From: Absidia repens
Lineage: Eukaryota; Mucoromycota; Mucoromycetes; Mucorales; Cunninghamellaceae
Length of the DNA stretch: 64,000 nt
Direction: 5' to 3'
NCBI GenBank assembly: GCA_002105175.1
Contig: MCGE01000010.1
Coordinates: forward strand, 1,550,001-1,614,000
Positions 19,975-29,639 of this stretch are shown here, piece after piece (positions within the stretch are counted from its first letter, which is position 1; each line of letters opens with the position of its first letter). The notes under the pieces are model-generated. The model saw only the letters and a program-made list of their open reading frames with translations. It searched no databases and had not been told where the DNA came from. The translations under genes and the position numbers were made by a program.

Positions 19975-20466
19975 TTTTTAAATTAGTATAAATACCCCAC
20001 CTTTTTCTTCAACAATTTCAAATTCTTTAGTTTTTTTTCAGTTTTCTCATTTAACAAATAAAACTTAGTACAAAGGTTTTTACACCACCAAGTTATCTAC
20101 CGTTTCTATTGGATCATAGAAAGCTCCTTTTATTTTTGGCTACAAGTCCTCTTTTTTATTTTTTACTGTGTGTTATACACTTATTTTTATTGAACCAACA
20201 ACGGTCAATACTTTTTACTTTTATTTTATTTTACACTTCCAAGTTTATTTTTTATAAACTTTCTCTACAGTTGGACTTTATCTACAAAAGTTCTGGTGCT
20301 CACTACTCTCAAATCTATTTTTGTCCGATTCAGGAACAAGATACTTCAACTTCCGCCCAAGGAACAAATTCATTTTCAAGCTCTAAACAAGCAAAAGCTA
20401 TATTAAAGGATAACTCAAGACATCCTATCCAACCCAAAAAAATATAAAAACCTACAAAAACACTAC
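19975..20466 (+). repeat. LTR-like unit, right copy 3 (A type)
   Basis: TATA-like TAGTATAAATACCCCACC, gtgtgttatacac, tttattgaaccaac and TGGTGCTCACTAC at 20294-20306, with tail aggataactcaagacatcctat. Just upstream (19845-19950) is a threefold tandem repeat of about 45 bp containing caattgtctacaaca(a/c)cccgctccca. Confidence 0.7.
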
Positions 20467-20580
20467 TCGGTTATGTCGCGGAACAGTTCGAGACTGCTTC
20501 CAGTGATGGCGAGTCCGAGGACGGGTTTAATAACGTCTTCAGCTCGCAAGAGCTCCGTGACTGGGCTTTGAGTGAATGAA
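20466..20580 (+). pseudogene. Short ORF remnant with LRDWALSE end
   Basis: The open frame ends GFNNVFSSQELRDWALSE-stop, matching the FN-x-(I/V)-F-x4-L-x-WA ending of the 17670 ORF. No clear start codon in the same frame. Confidence 0.4.
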
Positions 20581-20679
20581 GCTTGCCCTGGTCCAGATCT
20601 TGGATCTCAGATCACTTTTTACTTTTTTTCTTGTTTCGCCTCGCTTCAGTCCAACTTTATTTTCTTTTATTTTTTTAGT

Positions 20680-21195
20680 ATAAATATCCCACCTTTTTTT
20701 CTATTATCCTTTTATTTTTCTTTAGTTTTTTTTCAAGTTTTCCCAATATATTAAATAAAACTCAGTACAAAGGTTATTATACCACCAAATTATCTACCGT
20801 TTCTATTGGATCATAGAAACCTCCTTATTTTTTGACTACAAGTCCTTTTTTTTTTATTTTATTTTTTACTGTGTGTTATACACTTATCTTTATTGAACCA
20901 ACAAAGGTCAATACTTTTTATTTTTATTTTATTTTACACTTCCAAGTTTATTCCTTGTAAACTTTCCCTATAGTTGGACTTTATCTACAAAAGTTCTGGT
21001 GCTCACTACTATCAATTCTATTTTTGTCCAAATCAGGGGCAAGATATTTCAAATTCCGCCTAAGGAACAAATTCATTTTCAAGCTCTAAACAAGCAAAAG
21101 CTATACTAAAGGATACCTCAAGACATCCTATTCAACCCAGAAAAACATAAAAACCTACAAAAACACTACTCTGTTACAAGCTTCTTACCCAAATT
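20680..21195 (+). repeat. LTR-like unit, right copy 4 (A type)
   Basis: TAGTATAAATATCCCACC start, gtgtgttatacac, and TGGTGCTCACTAC at 20997-21009. It ends CTCTGTTACAAGCTTCTTACCC followed by AAATTAGCCGTGACA. Confidence 0.7.
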
Positions 21196-21199
21196 AGCC

Positions 21200-21385
21200 G
21201 TGACAGTTACAAGTGTTGTGGAAACCGCCACCAACACCACCAACACCACCAACACCGCCAACAACTACGCCACCAACACCACCAACACCGCTGCCGCCAA
21301 CTACCCCACCGACACGGCAAGTGTTATAGCCGCTGATATTTTCAATATCAATCAGGTTTTGGAATGGGGTCTAAGTGACGACTGA
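21200..21385 (+). CDS. Small Thr/Asn-rich ORF with the shared C-terminal signature
   Basis: A 61-codon ORF from ATG 21200. A Thr-Asn repeat region (caccaacac units) is followed by ADIFNINQVLEWGLSDD and a stop. The ending parallels ADIFGFNQLMDWAMDQN at 18.9 kb and FNAIFGITAALGWATSD at 18.1 kb. Function is unknown. It is probably a fragment of the same family rather than an independent gene, but it is the only downstream copy that is open from an ATG. Confidence 0.35.
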   Translation: MTVTSVVETATNTTNTTNTANNYATNTTNTAAANYPTDTASVIAADIFNINQVLEWGLSDD

Positions 21386-21499
21386 CCTCACAACAACGAA
21401 GCGATGTCACCACTCGCACCAAAAACAATATAAAAAGCCTTAAGCAACAAAACCACCAAAAAAAATATAAAACTCATCACCACACGAAACCAACAAAAA

Positions 21500-22110
21500 A
21501 TAGTATAAATACTCCACTTTTTATTATTATCCTTTTCTTTTCTCTTTAGTTTTTATATACTTTTCTCATTTAACAAATAAAAGTCAGTACAAAGGTTTTT
21601 TTATAACCACCAAATTATCAAGTTATCAAGTTATTTCTATTTTGCTATAGAAATCTTTATTTATTTTATTTAGAGTCAGTTATACTCTCACTTTTTATTT
21701 TTATTGAACCAGTCAAGGTCAATACTTTTACTTTATTTTATTTTATCAAGTTTTCTTTTAAAAACTTCTTTTATTTCAAGTTGGACTTTATCTATAAAAG
21801 TTCTGGTGCTCACTACTTATTATCCAACTCATATCTGGAACTCACTTCTCGTTATCAAATACATATTTGGTGTGACACATATCTAGTGCTCTCTCTATAA
21901 ACAAAAGTCAATTCAGGGACCACAGGAAACCAAATTTCAAATTCCGTCCAGAGAAAAATTAATCTATTACAAGACATATTTTGGTGCAAGATACTATTCT
22001 AGCTATACCAAACTATATAAATAACATCAAAAACATCAAGACTACCATAACATATTTGGTATTCACTTATAACAAAACTTAAAAACAGCCACAACACAAC
22101 TCAAAAATAC
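21500..22110 (+). repeat. LTR-like unit, right copy 5 (B type)
   Basis: Matches right copy 2 closely. It has TGGTGCTCACTAC at 21804-21816 and ends ttataacaaaacttaaaaacagccacaacacaac..ccgtaacatt just before the 3' end of tRNA-Thr. The mirror-image copy at 12725 ends the same way beside tRNA-Ile. Confidence 0.7.
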
Positions 22111-22164
22111 CCGTAACATTAAAATGTCCAAGAGACAAAACATTGTCTATAACAAAGAGAGAGT

Positions 22165-22169
22165 AAAAA
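22165..22169 (-). terminator. Pol III terminator of tRNA-Thr
   Basis: Five A's on the plus strand (T5 on the coding strand) 10 nt beyond the tRNA 3' end. Confidence 0.6.
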
Positions 22170-22178
22170 GATAAAGGC

Positions 22179-22251
22179 TGCCCGCTAACAGAATCGAACT
22201 GTTGACCTTCTGCTTACTAGGCAGACGCTCTGCCAACTGAGCCAAGAGGGC
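22179..22251 (-). tRNA. tRNA-Thr (anticodon AGU)
   Basis: A 73-nt cloverleaf on the minus strand. A box TGGCTCAGTTGG, anticodon stem TCTGC/GCAGA around loop CTAGTAA (anticodon AGT), B box GTTCGATTC, discriminator A. One acceptor pair is mismatched (fifth pair, U/C) and the other six pair. No intron. The 5' flank (plus coordinates above 22251) carries the second retrotransposon train, starting 6 nt away. Confidence 0.9.
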
Positions 22252-22261
22252 TCCTGATGGT

Positions 22262-22700
22262 TGCGAGCTTGCGACCTGGTACTTGTGCTTTTTGACCCGC
22301 TCAAGACATTGAATTGGCAGGCGACCTCTCCCCCAATCAAATTTAGTTATTATTTGAAACTCCTCCCCGCATTGCCTCTTTTTTTTATTTCTATTTACCT
22401 CACACGCTTTTTCTTTTTCTCTTCCCTTTTTATTCATTTCCATTTCACTCACTCTCTTCATCTCATTCTTATTCTTTTACTTTCCCCTTCCTTTTTATTA
22501 TTTTGCTTTAATGGACTGTAGTCTCTTTTTATTTTTAGTTTATTGTTTTGTACATTGTTGAACCAACCTTGGATTAGCTGACATTAGTATTTTGTGTCCC
22601 CTTACTAGAATAGCTTTTAAGGAAGACAACTTCATTTCAATAAACGATATCTTCTTCTACTCAGTCATTTTTGCCCCTACCCATTTTTTTATTACTGTCA
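22262..22700 (+). repeat. Solo LTR, family L1
   Basis: Begins TGCGAGCTTGCGACCTGG and ends TTACTGTCA. It is homologous to 29194-29636 and 31933-32304. Flanked by tggt at 22258-22261 and 22701-22704. It is the retroelement nearest the tRNA-Thr gene. Confidence 0.88.
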
Positions 22701-22704
22701 TGGT

Positions 22705-23319
22705 TGCGAAATCGAAAAGTAGTATATATTCCCCACTTTACATTTTGACCCGCGCTCGCTTTCTCATTGGTTATTTTATTCCCCCGTCCTTCCTTTTCTT
22801 TATTTCCTTTTTATTTTGACTCCTTTTTCTTCCGCTTTCCCCTTTCTTTATTGTTCTCATTCCCCTCACTCTTCCCCCTTCCTTTTTCTATTTTGTTTCC
22901 CTCTATGCACGACCTCGCTACTCATCTGTACACCATTATCGTTACATAATATCACCACCCTCACCACAATTATGAACTACCCTCATCGACAACCATACCG
23001 TTCATGATATGTTCGTTCACGTTTATTCCCCTATTCAATGATAGTATTAGTCAGATCGTCCTTAGTTTAGTTCCGCTAGAATAGAGTGTATTTGCGTGTG
23101 TGAATGTGTGTGTATGCGTGTATGTGACGAAGGCAATGATAGTTAGGATAAATAGTTGGAACAATCTTTTTAATAAAAAAAAAACCTCTCCCTCTTCCTC
23201 CATTTTTTTTACCTTTACCCATTCCTTCATCAGGTGTGTATTTAACGATTGCAAGTGGTTCTGTTGAGATCGATCAGACAATTGACAACTTCCAATTCTT
23301 TTATCACTCTAGCCTCTCA
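22705..23319 (+). repeat. RT-C 5' LTR
   Basis: 615 bp, TG..CA. Its last 140 bp are repeated at about 23609-23748. Confidence 0.85.
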
Positions 23320-23374
23320 AACTGGTGAGACTACCAGGGGACTATTTATCAAGAACTCTGACGCTACAAGTGAA

Positions 23375-23611
23375 ATGAACGATTCTAAAGCTGCCCGCTT
23401 CATTGGGGAGCCAGACACATTTTCTGGAAGCATGCCTGCCAATTGGATCAAAACCTTGGACAGAATCCGCAAAACAATTAAAATGACCGATGACGAAGCT
23501 ATACTCATGGCAATCACCCATCTACGGGGAAAGGCAGTCAGATGGTGGGAGGCAAACGAAGACAACATCACAAACTGGGACCAATTCGTCAAGGAATTCA
23601 AGAAACAAAAA
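23375..23611 (+). pseudogene. gag: RT-C Gag, truncated to about 80 residues
   Basis: ATG 23375 opens MNDSKAARFIGEPDTFSG and continues through the Gag block VRWWEANEDNITNWDQFVKEF. It then runs into LTR sequence in an A-rich junction (aagaaacaaaaaacctctccc). No zinc knuckle remains. Confidence 0.8.
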
Positions 23612-23752
23612 ACCTCTCCCTCTTCCTCCATTTTTTTTACCTTTACCCATTTCCTTCATCAGGTGTGTATTTAACGATTGCAGGTGGTTCTGTTGAGATC
23701 GATCAGACAATTGACAACTTCCAATCCTTTTATCACTCTAGCCTCTCATGGT

Positions 23753-24432
23753 TGACAAATTGGAAGGTGATATGTATTTTGCGGTCAAGCGGTCAAGCGG
23801 AGAAGCAATATCATTCGGCCCGTATTTGTTGGACTGTGATTGGCTCTCTACCGACAGACTGCTGGTTTTGAAATCTATTTATTTTGGTCGCGAACCTTCA
23901 TTTTTATTTCTTTTCCTTTTTCCTTTTCTCTTCCCACCTTTTCCCATTCATTCATCTTGACATTGTCTCAGTTCCCATCTTTTAGCTCATCTTCATTTAC
24001 TACATCGACCTAGTTCCCTTCTTTTTGTTACTTATTCTATTTGCATTGTTTCAGTTCCCATTACTTTTAGATTACTGTCTCTATTTTATTTTTACATCAC
24101 TTGAACTAGCGACACTAGTAGCTCCCCCCGATCCATTCTTTTCATTCTAGTATTTAGTATTTCCATCTTGACGATTTGAAATAAAAAAAAACTTCTTTTC
24201 TCTCTCTATATTTTTTATATTATTTTTTCGACTTGCTTTATATTGTTTGTTGGCGTTTCTCTCCTTCTCTTTGTTATTCCCTATCTATTCTCTCTTTGAT
24301 ACGGAATATTGGCTCTTATTAATAGAATACTTACTTGATTGAACATCAGAAGAGTAAGATATTCGGTGCTCTGTATAGATAAAGGACCTTCTATATATCA
24401 ATTATTAATAAAAGCAAATTCCAAACGTCTCA
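23753..24432 (+). repeat. Solo LTR, family L2
   Basis: TGACAAATTGGAAGG...AAACGTCTCA, 680 bp, with tggt on both sides (23749-23752 and 24433-24436). It is homologous to 31261-31928 and, inverted, to 1-337. Confidence 0.88.
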
Positions 24433-24436
24433 TGGT

Positions 24437-24885
24437 TGACACATTGTGTAGTAGTATATGAACCAATCCCTCCATTTTCCTGAACGGACCTTGTCTCTTC
24501 CCATTTTCCCCAGTTTTTCTTTAGATTTATGAATCCTTTATATTCTTATTTTTGTTTTTTAGTTTTATTCTTTTTATTCTTTTATTTATTTATTTATTTT
24601 AGTCGATGTTATCGTTTTATTTATTTTATTTTTACAGATCGCCGCTCTAATCTCGATTATTTATGACAGATGGACGGTCGATTCTAATAAACTCAAGCTT
24701 ATTCTGGTATTTTATTTTGATTATTAACTCTGTCAACCGCAAAACTGCCTCCCCTTTTTATACTACAATTATTCAAAACAGCACGAACACGAACAGAATC
24801 GTTGATTGGATAATTTGTAAAGAAGAAAGAAGAAGAAGACAAGAAGAACTTATTATCAAGCTTACAGTAAATACCATACGTCTCA
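24437..24885 (+). repeat. RT-D 5' LTR
   Basis: 449 bp, paired with 28743-29189. Several substitutions and indels between the two make RT-D older than RT-A and RT-B. The segment 24886-25367 up to gag is an AT-rich leader without ORFs of note. Confidence 0.87.
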
Positions 24886-25367
24886 TTTTGGTGGAGAACC
24901 TGGGCATATAATTGCTGTTGACAGTTGACGTTTTGTATTATTTTATCATCAACCCCTTTTCATTTAGATTTAGCAACCCGACGCACGTTACTTTTAGAAT
25001 ATTTTATTATCCCTTTACTTTTGTTTCATTTTCATAATTTTTTTATTGATAGCGAGACGTTTATTATTTTTTATTACACATTTTTGACAGTTCCAAACAC
25101 TCGTGCAATTTACCCATTTTGGTAACACTACACGTTTTTTATACACTCGACAGACACAATTTTTTCGGACAAAGAAGTATTTTATTTTTTTTGAACATCA
25201 TCATCAAAATCTAATCTACTTTCAAGTCTATACTACCCATTCACATTTCCTTTCCTTCCCCTTTTTCTAGTTTATTTTTATTTTTCCCCCTCACCTTTTA
25301 TTATTTTACTTTTTATTTCCCTTCACCCTCCTTTATTTTTTTTTTATCCACTTTTTTTATTTACCTT

Positions 25368-26246
25368 ATGGAAGACAGTGGACCGATCAATCTCCGCCCA
25401 TACGTGGACAAACCGGACCGGTATTATGGAACGCAACAGGAAAACCCTCTGGCCTGGATCCGTAACCTAAAAATATTAAAAAATGGTTTGCAACTTGGCG
25501 ATCGTAATGTGTTGTTTTTGGCGTCGATGTTGCTGAAAGGTTCTGCTGCTTCTTGGTGGGACATGATACATGACAAGGTGAAGACGTGGATGGAATTTGA
25601 GACGGAATTCATATTGTTTTTCGTTTCAGAGGAAACCCGTGAAAGTTGGTGGACGGAACTGGAATGCCTTCGTCAAGGATCGTTGTCGGTGGGTGAGGTG
25701 CAATTGCAGCTGGAAGAGCTGTTTACTAGGTTGGATATGAAGGACGACGCTATGAAGAAGCGGTATCTAATCAAGTCGCTCAACAAGGAATTGGCACATG
25801 AGGTGGAAAGAAGTCGTCCCGATAAATTCTTAGACACTATCAAGGAAGCGAAGAGAGTTGAAGCGTTAAAAAACAAATATATGGATAATCAAGACGGTCG
25901 CAAACCTCCTACTTACCTTACCTCTTCCGCGCCATCAGCATACTCGTATGAATCTGGTCCAGCAAGCTCTGTCAATACTATGGATCGTTTGGCTGAAGAT
26001 TTCACCAAGGCTTTGAAGATCCATATGGCAAACCTAAACCCGGTTGGACAGCAACAGCAACAAGGGTACGAAGTTCGTGGTCCAAGACGTGAAGTTGAAG
26101 GTGTCAAGTGCTATGCGTGTAATGAATATGGTCATATTGGTCGTAATTGCCCAAATCGTCGTGGTGAATATTGTGGTGACTATCGTGCGGAGTACAGTGA
26201 ACCATCAAATTATCAACAACAGCCGGGAAAAGGTCGGGGGCAGTAG
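25368..26246 (+). CDS. gag: RT-D Gag
   Basis: 292 codons from ATG 25368 (MEDSGPINLRPYVDKPDRYYG). It has the capsid block SAASWWDMIHDKVKTWMEFE and a zinc knuckle CYACNEYGHIGRNC. It ends 15 nt after the in-phase heptamer GGGAAAA. The N terminus FxDKPDRxYG is shared with the RT-E Gag (29998). Confidence 0.92.
   Translation: MEDSGPINLRPYVDKPDRYYGTQQENPLAWIRNLKILKNGLQLGDRNVLFLASMLLKGSAASWWDMIHDKVKTWMEFETEFILFFVSEETRESWWTELECLRQGSLSVGEVQLQLEELFTRLDMKDDAMKKRYLIKSLNKELAHEVERSRPDKFLDTIKEAKRVEALKNKYMDNQDGRKPPTYLTSSAPSAYSYESGPASSVNTMDRLAEDFTKALKIHMANLNPVGQQQQQGYEVRGPRREVEGVKCYACNEYGHIGRNCPNRRGEYCGDYRAEYSEPSNYQQQPGKGRGQ
26225..26231 (+). promoter_or_regulatory. -1 frameshift heptamer of RT-D
   Basis: GGGAAAA in gag phase CCG GGA AAA, 15 nt before the gag stop; pol lies in the -1 frame. 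This is the third instance of the same element in the window. Confidence 0.65.
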
Positions 26247-27941
26247 AGCAGGTGGTTGGCACTGCTGTCCCGAATAACAACCAAGACAAAGCAAGTGAAG
26301 AAGAAGGAAGGCGTACGTGATCCAAGGTGTCAAGGTGTGGAATATGAACACTGATGGCAAGTCGTCAAGAAGGCAAGGCACAAGAGCAAGATCGGAGGTG
26401 TCTGATGAACCGGGGGTGTCGCAAGGAAAACGTCGTGCTGTTGGTGAAGGTGTGGCTGGTCCGTCTACATCTGGTGGTGATGAGGTGGTGCAAGTTCGAC
26501 CAATGGAAGGTGTACAAATGGTGTCAAGCAAGCCGACTAAGAAAAAAGGGCGCCGCCAAGAAAGTTGGAAGTTGACGTGGGTGAAACTGATGTCTGGTCT
26601 GTATTGAAGTCAACGAATAGTGGTGTCAGCCTTGCCCAATTGATTGCATCCAACAAGAAGGTGGCTGGTGATATTCAAGCTGGCATTCGCTACATGCATG
26701 GTCGCAAGAAGAAATCTGTCAAGTCGGTGGATAAAGGTAAGGGACCACAAGTGTATCGTGCGGCGGTGAAGTGCGTGGAGGAATCGGATTACGATAGTGA
26801 TGATGAAAACGGTGAAGAGAGCAGTGGTGAGAGTAGCGATGAGGGTGACGGCGATTCGTATCTGTATCCATCCGGCGATTCTTCTAGTGATGAGTTTTCT
26901 GAAGTTGAATCCGAAGTTGAAGGGAGTCTGTCAGGTTACGAGTCAGAAGATACACACTACGAATATGCATACGATATCAACAGGTTGAAGGGGGCGTCGC
27001 CATTTATGATCACAGTCAAGATTGGTAAGGTTGAGGTGGAAGCGGTTGTTGACACAGGAGCAGCGACATCGGTCATCAGCAAGGCGTTGGCGAAAAAGTT
27101 GGGACTGAGGGTGAATGGTGATCTAATGTCAATAGAGCAACTAGATGGCAATACGTCAAAACCAAATGGTGTATGCGAACAGGTACAGCTGCGTGTTGGT
27201 GGCAAGCTGAGGCCAGAACACTTTATTGCGCACGATAACAAGGCCGACCTGATGTTGTTGGGAATGACTTGGTTCGAAGCATATGGCGCCGTGCCGCATC
27301 CGCGATCCAGAAGATTGGTGATACCGACAAGAAGTGGCCGTGATGTTGTAGTCCAAGGTAGGTCAATGAATGATGAAGAGCAGAGGGTGTATACGATCGG
27401 ATCTGTAGGGATATATCACGCAAAAATAGGTAGTGTTAGTCAAGAGGTACATGCTAGAGAGGACGAAGCATATGAGGAGGAAAAGGAAGTGGTGACGTTA
27501 CCTGAGGAAGTGCAGTTGGTGTTGGATGAGAATGATGACAAGGTGTTTGTTGAAACGACGGAACGGGGTAATGTAGAAGCATTCGAGCACAAGATCGTAA
27601 CCACTGTGGACGCCCCGGATATAAACAAACCGTACCGTGTAACTTGGCAAGAAGACGAATGTGTGAAGGAAGCCTGTACGAAGTACAACCTGCGATTGAA
27701 GATGAAGAAGAAGAAAAGTTACTTTAGCCGACAAGAAGACGAATGTTTGGGTCATGCATTCAGTACTAATGGAAGCTTACAAAAAGGATCGGAAAACCCA
27801 GCGGATGCGTTAACAAGGTTGATGGAATGTAGTGATAGTTGTTCGTTGGATGATTGTGTCGACGATGAAGAAGATATTTTTTTTAAAAAAAAAACAAAAA
27901 GGAAAGAAAAAGAAAAAAATGAAAAAATGAAAAAAAAATAA
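26243..27941 (+). pseudogene. pol: RT-D Pol part 1, frameshifted and missing RT/RNase H cores
   Basis: Downstream of gag the pol reading is broken at least once (near 26330 and 26570). A 458-codon ORF (26565-27941) then carries the acidic region and protease (AVVDTGAATSVIS). It reaches NKPYRVTWQEDE at the RT start, jumps to a short piece around LRLKMKKKKSYF..LGHAFSTNG, and jumps again to ENPADALTRL, the RNase H end. The FxDD motif and RNase H catalytic region are absent, yet the frame stays open across both deletions. The tail is Lys/Glu-rich sequence encoded by the A-rich spacer. Confidence 0.82.
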
Positions 27942-28233
27942 ATAAACAAAAAAAAAAAAAACCTCCTGATCGTTGTTCGTTGGATGATTGTGTCGACGAT
28001 GAAGAAGATATTTTTTTTTAAAAAAAAAAACAAAAAGGAAAGAAAAAGAAAAAAATGAAAAAATGAAAAAAAAATAAATAAACAAAAAAAAAAAAACCTC
28101 CTGATCGTTGTTCGTTGGATGATTGTGTCGACGATGAAGAAGATATTTTAAAAAAAAAAAAAAAAAGGAAAGAAAAAGAAAAAAATGAAAAAATGAAAAA
28201 AAAATAAATAAACAAAAAAAAAAAAAACCTCCT
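27834..28233 (+). repeat. Tandem triplication of an A-rich spacer unit in RT-D
   Basis: Three copies of a 131-135 bp unit at 27834-27967, 27968-28102 and 28103-28233. Each starts gatcgttgttcgttggatga, continues to gacgatgaagaagata and A-rich tracts (gaaaaaatgaaaaaa, aataaataaac), and ends acctcct. They lie between the RNase H end and the integrase remnant, the place of the A-rich spacer in RT-A and RT-B. Confidence 0.85.
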
Positions 28234-28369
28234 GATCGATTTGATCATAGTTTAGAAATTAAATTGACCACTTAGAATAGAAATTGAACCCTTAGATTAG
28301 AAAACGACAACAGGAACAACAGCTACAACAACTCAACATATTTTTGGTACGGAAACAGTCAGAACGAAA

Positions 28370-28606
28370 GTAGACCGGCAACAAAGTACCAAAATGGACA
28401 CAGCGAAATACATAGCAATACGAAATCTCATATCAAGCAAACTTACCCTTTGGACTGCGAATCTCTCAAGGACAAGAAGAAAATACAATATTTGGTATCC
28501 TACAGTAAGCTGCACATCAAGGAAAAACGAACAAAAAAAACGATGGGTTGTGAAGCATTGCACTCTCTGAATACGGAAGACGTCATTGATAAAGTGTATG
28601 CATAAA
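28370..28606 (+). pseudogene. RT-D integrase N-terminal remnant
   Basis: MDTAKYIAIRNL (frame 1) and then, after a shift, YPLDCESLKDKKK..SKLHIKE (frame 2) align in order with the start of the RT-A integrase (MEFPTF.TISNFL, GSLPIGCDKK, SKLYVKD). The HHCC and DDE regions are missing. The rest of the internal region, to 28742, is unrecognised. Confidence 0.55.
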
Positions 28607-28742
28607 AACATTTTGGAACCAACAACACCTGGCGAAGTTTACGACTACAATATGAAGGACATTAACTCTATGAAACGAATCGCCAACGATATTCTTGTGT
28701 GCCTGAAGGAAAAGGTGTGGTCTTGGTCTAAGTTGGGGGAAA

Positions 28743-29189
28743 TGACACGTTGTGTAGTAGTATATGAACCAATCCCTCCATTTTCCTAAACTGACCTTGT
28801 CTCTTCCCATTTTCCCCAGTTTTTCTTTAGATTTATGAATCCTTTATATTCTTATTTTTGTCGTTTAGTTTTATTCTTTATTTCTTTATTTATTTTAGTC
28901 GACTTCGATCGTTTTATTTTATATTATTTTACCTGATCGCCGCTCTAATCTCGATTGTTTATGACAGGTGGACGGTCGATTCTAATAAACAGAAAGTTTA
29001 TTCTGATATATATTTTTTTATATAACTCTGTCAACCGCAAGACTGCCTCCCCTTTATACTACAAATATTCAAAACAGTACGAACATGAACAGAATCGTTG
29101 ATTGGTTATTTTGTTAAGAAGAAAGAAGACGCAAGAAAGAAGAAGAAGACAAGAAGAACAAATATCAAGCTCAAATACCATACGTCTCA
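28743..29189 (+). repeat. RT-D 3' LTR
   Basis: 447 bp, partner of 24437-24885, ending ACGTCTCA. Confidence 0.87.
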
Positions 29190-29193
29190 GGTT

Positions 29194-29636
29194 TGTGAGC
29201 TTGCGACCTGGTACTTGTGCTTTTTGACCCCCTCAAGACATGTGAATTGACAGGCGACCTCTCCCCCAATCAATTCTAGTTATTATTTGAAACTCCTTCC
29301 CGCATTGCCTCTTTTTATTTTTATTTACCTCACACGCTCTTTCTCTTTTTCTCTTCCCTTTATTCATTTCCATTTCACTCACTCCCTTCACCTCATTCTT
29401 ATTCTTTTATTTTCCCCTTCCTTTTTATTAATTTGCTTTAATGTACTGTAATCTATTTTTATTTTTAGTTTATTGTTTTGTACATTCTTGGACCAACCTT
29501 GGATTAGCTGACATTATCATTCTTGTGTCTCCTCACTAGAATAGCTTTTAAGGAAGACAAACTTCAATTCAATAAACTACAGTACATCTTATTCTCCTCA
29601 ATCATTTTTGCCCCTACCCATTTTTATTTACTGTCA
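29194..29636 (+). repeat. Solo LTR, family L1
   Basis: TGTGAGCTTGCGACCTGG...TTACTGTCA, flanked by ggtt at 29190-29193 and 29637-29640 (or aggt with a one-base offset). Homologous to 22262-22700. Confidence 0.82.
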
Positions 29637-29639
29637 GGT

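Larger units (their letters stand above)
22705..23748 (+). mobile_element. RT-C: gag-only Ty3/gypsy derivative
   Basis: 5' LTR 22705-23319 (TGCGAAATCG...CTCTCA), then primer-binding site TGGTGAGACTACCAGGGG (from 23323). A truncated gag starts at 23375 and fuses near 23609 to the last 140 bp of a 3' LTR (ending 23748). The two LTR segments differ at about three positions. All of pol, the end of gag and the first 470 bp of the 3' LTR are missing. tggt flanks it (22701-22704, 23749-23752). Confidence 0.85.
24437..29189 (+). mobile_element. RT-D: Ty3/gypsy element with RT core deleted
   Basis: 5' LTR 24437-24885 and 3' LTR 28743-29189 (TGACAC(A/G)(T)TGTGTAG...ATACGTCTCA). Primer-binding site TGGTGGAGAACCTGGG (from 24889). 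Gag is intact; pol is shortened in-frame, followed by an A-rich triplicated spacer and a remnant of the integrase N terminus. Left flank tggt (24433-24436); right flank reads (a)ggt(t) (29189-29193), so the right copy of the target word is altered. This is a non-autonomous member of the same lineage as RT-A and RT-B. Confidence 0.87.

Noticed and set aside
22147..22461. Minus-strand ORF of 104 codons
   Set aside because: It overlaps the tRNA-Thr gene and an LTR; there are no protein features.
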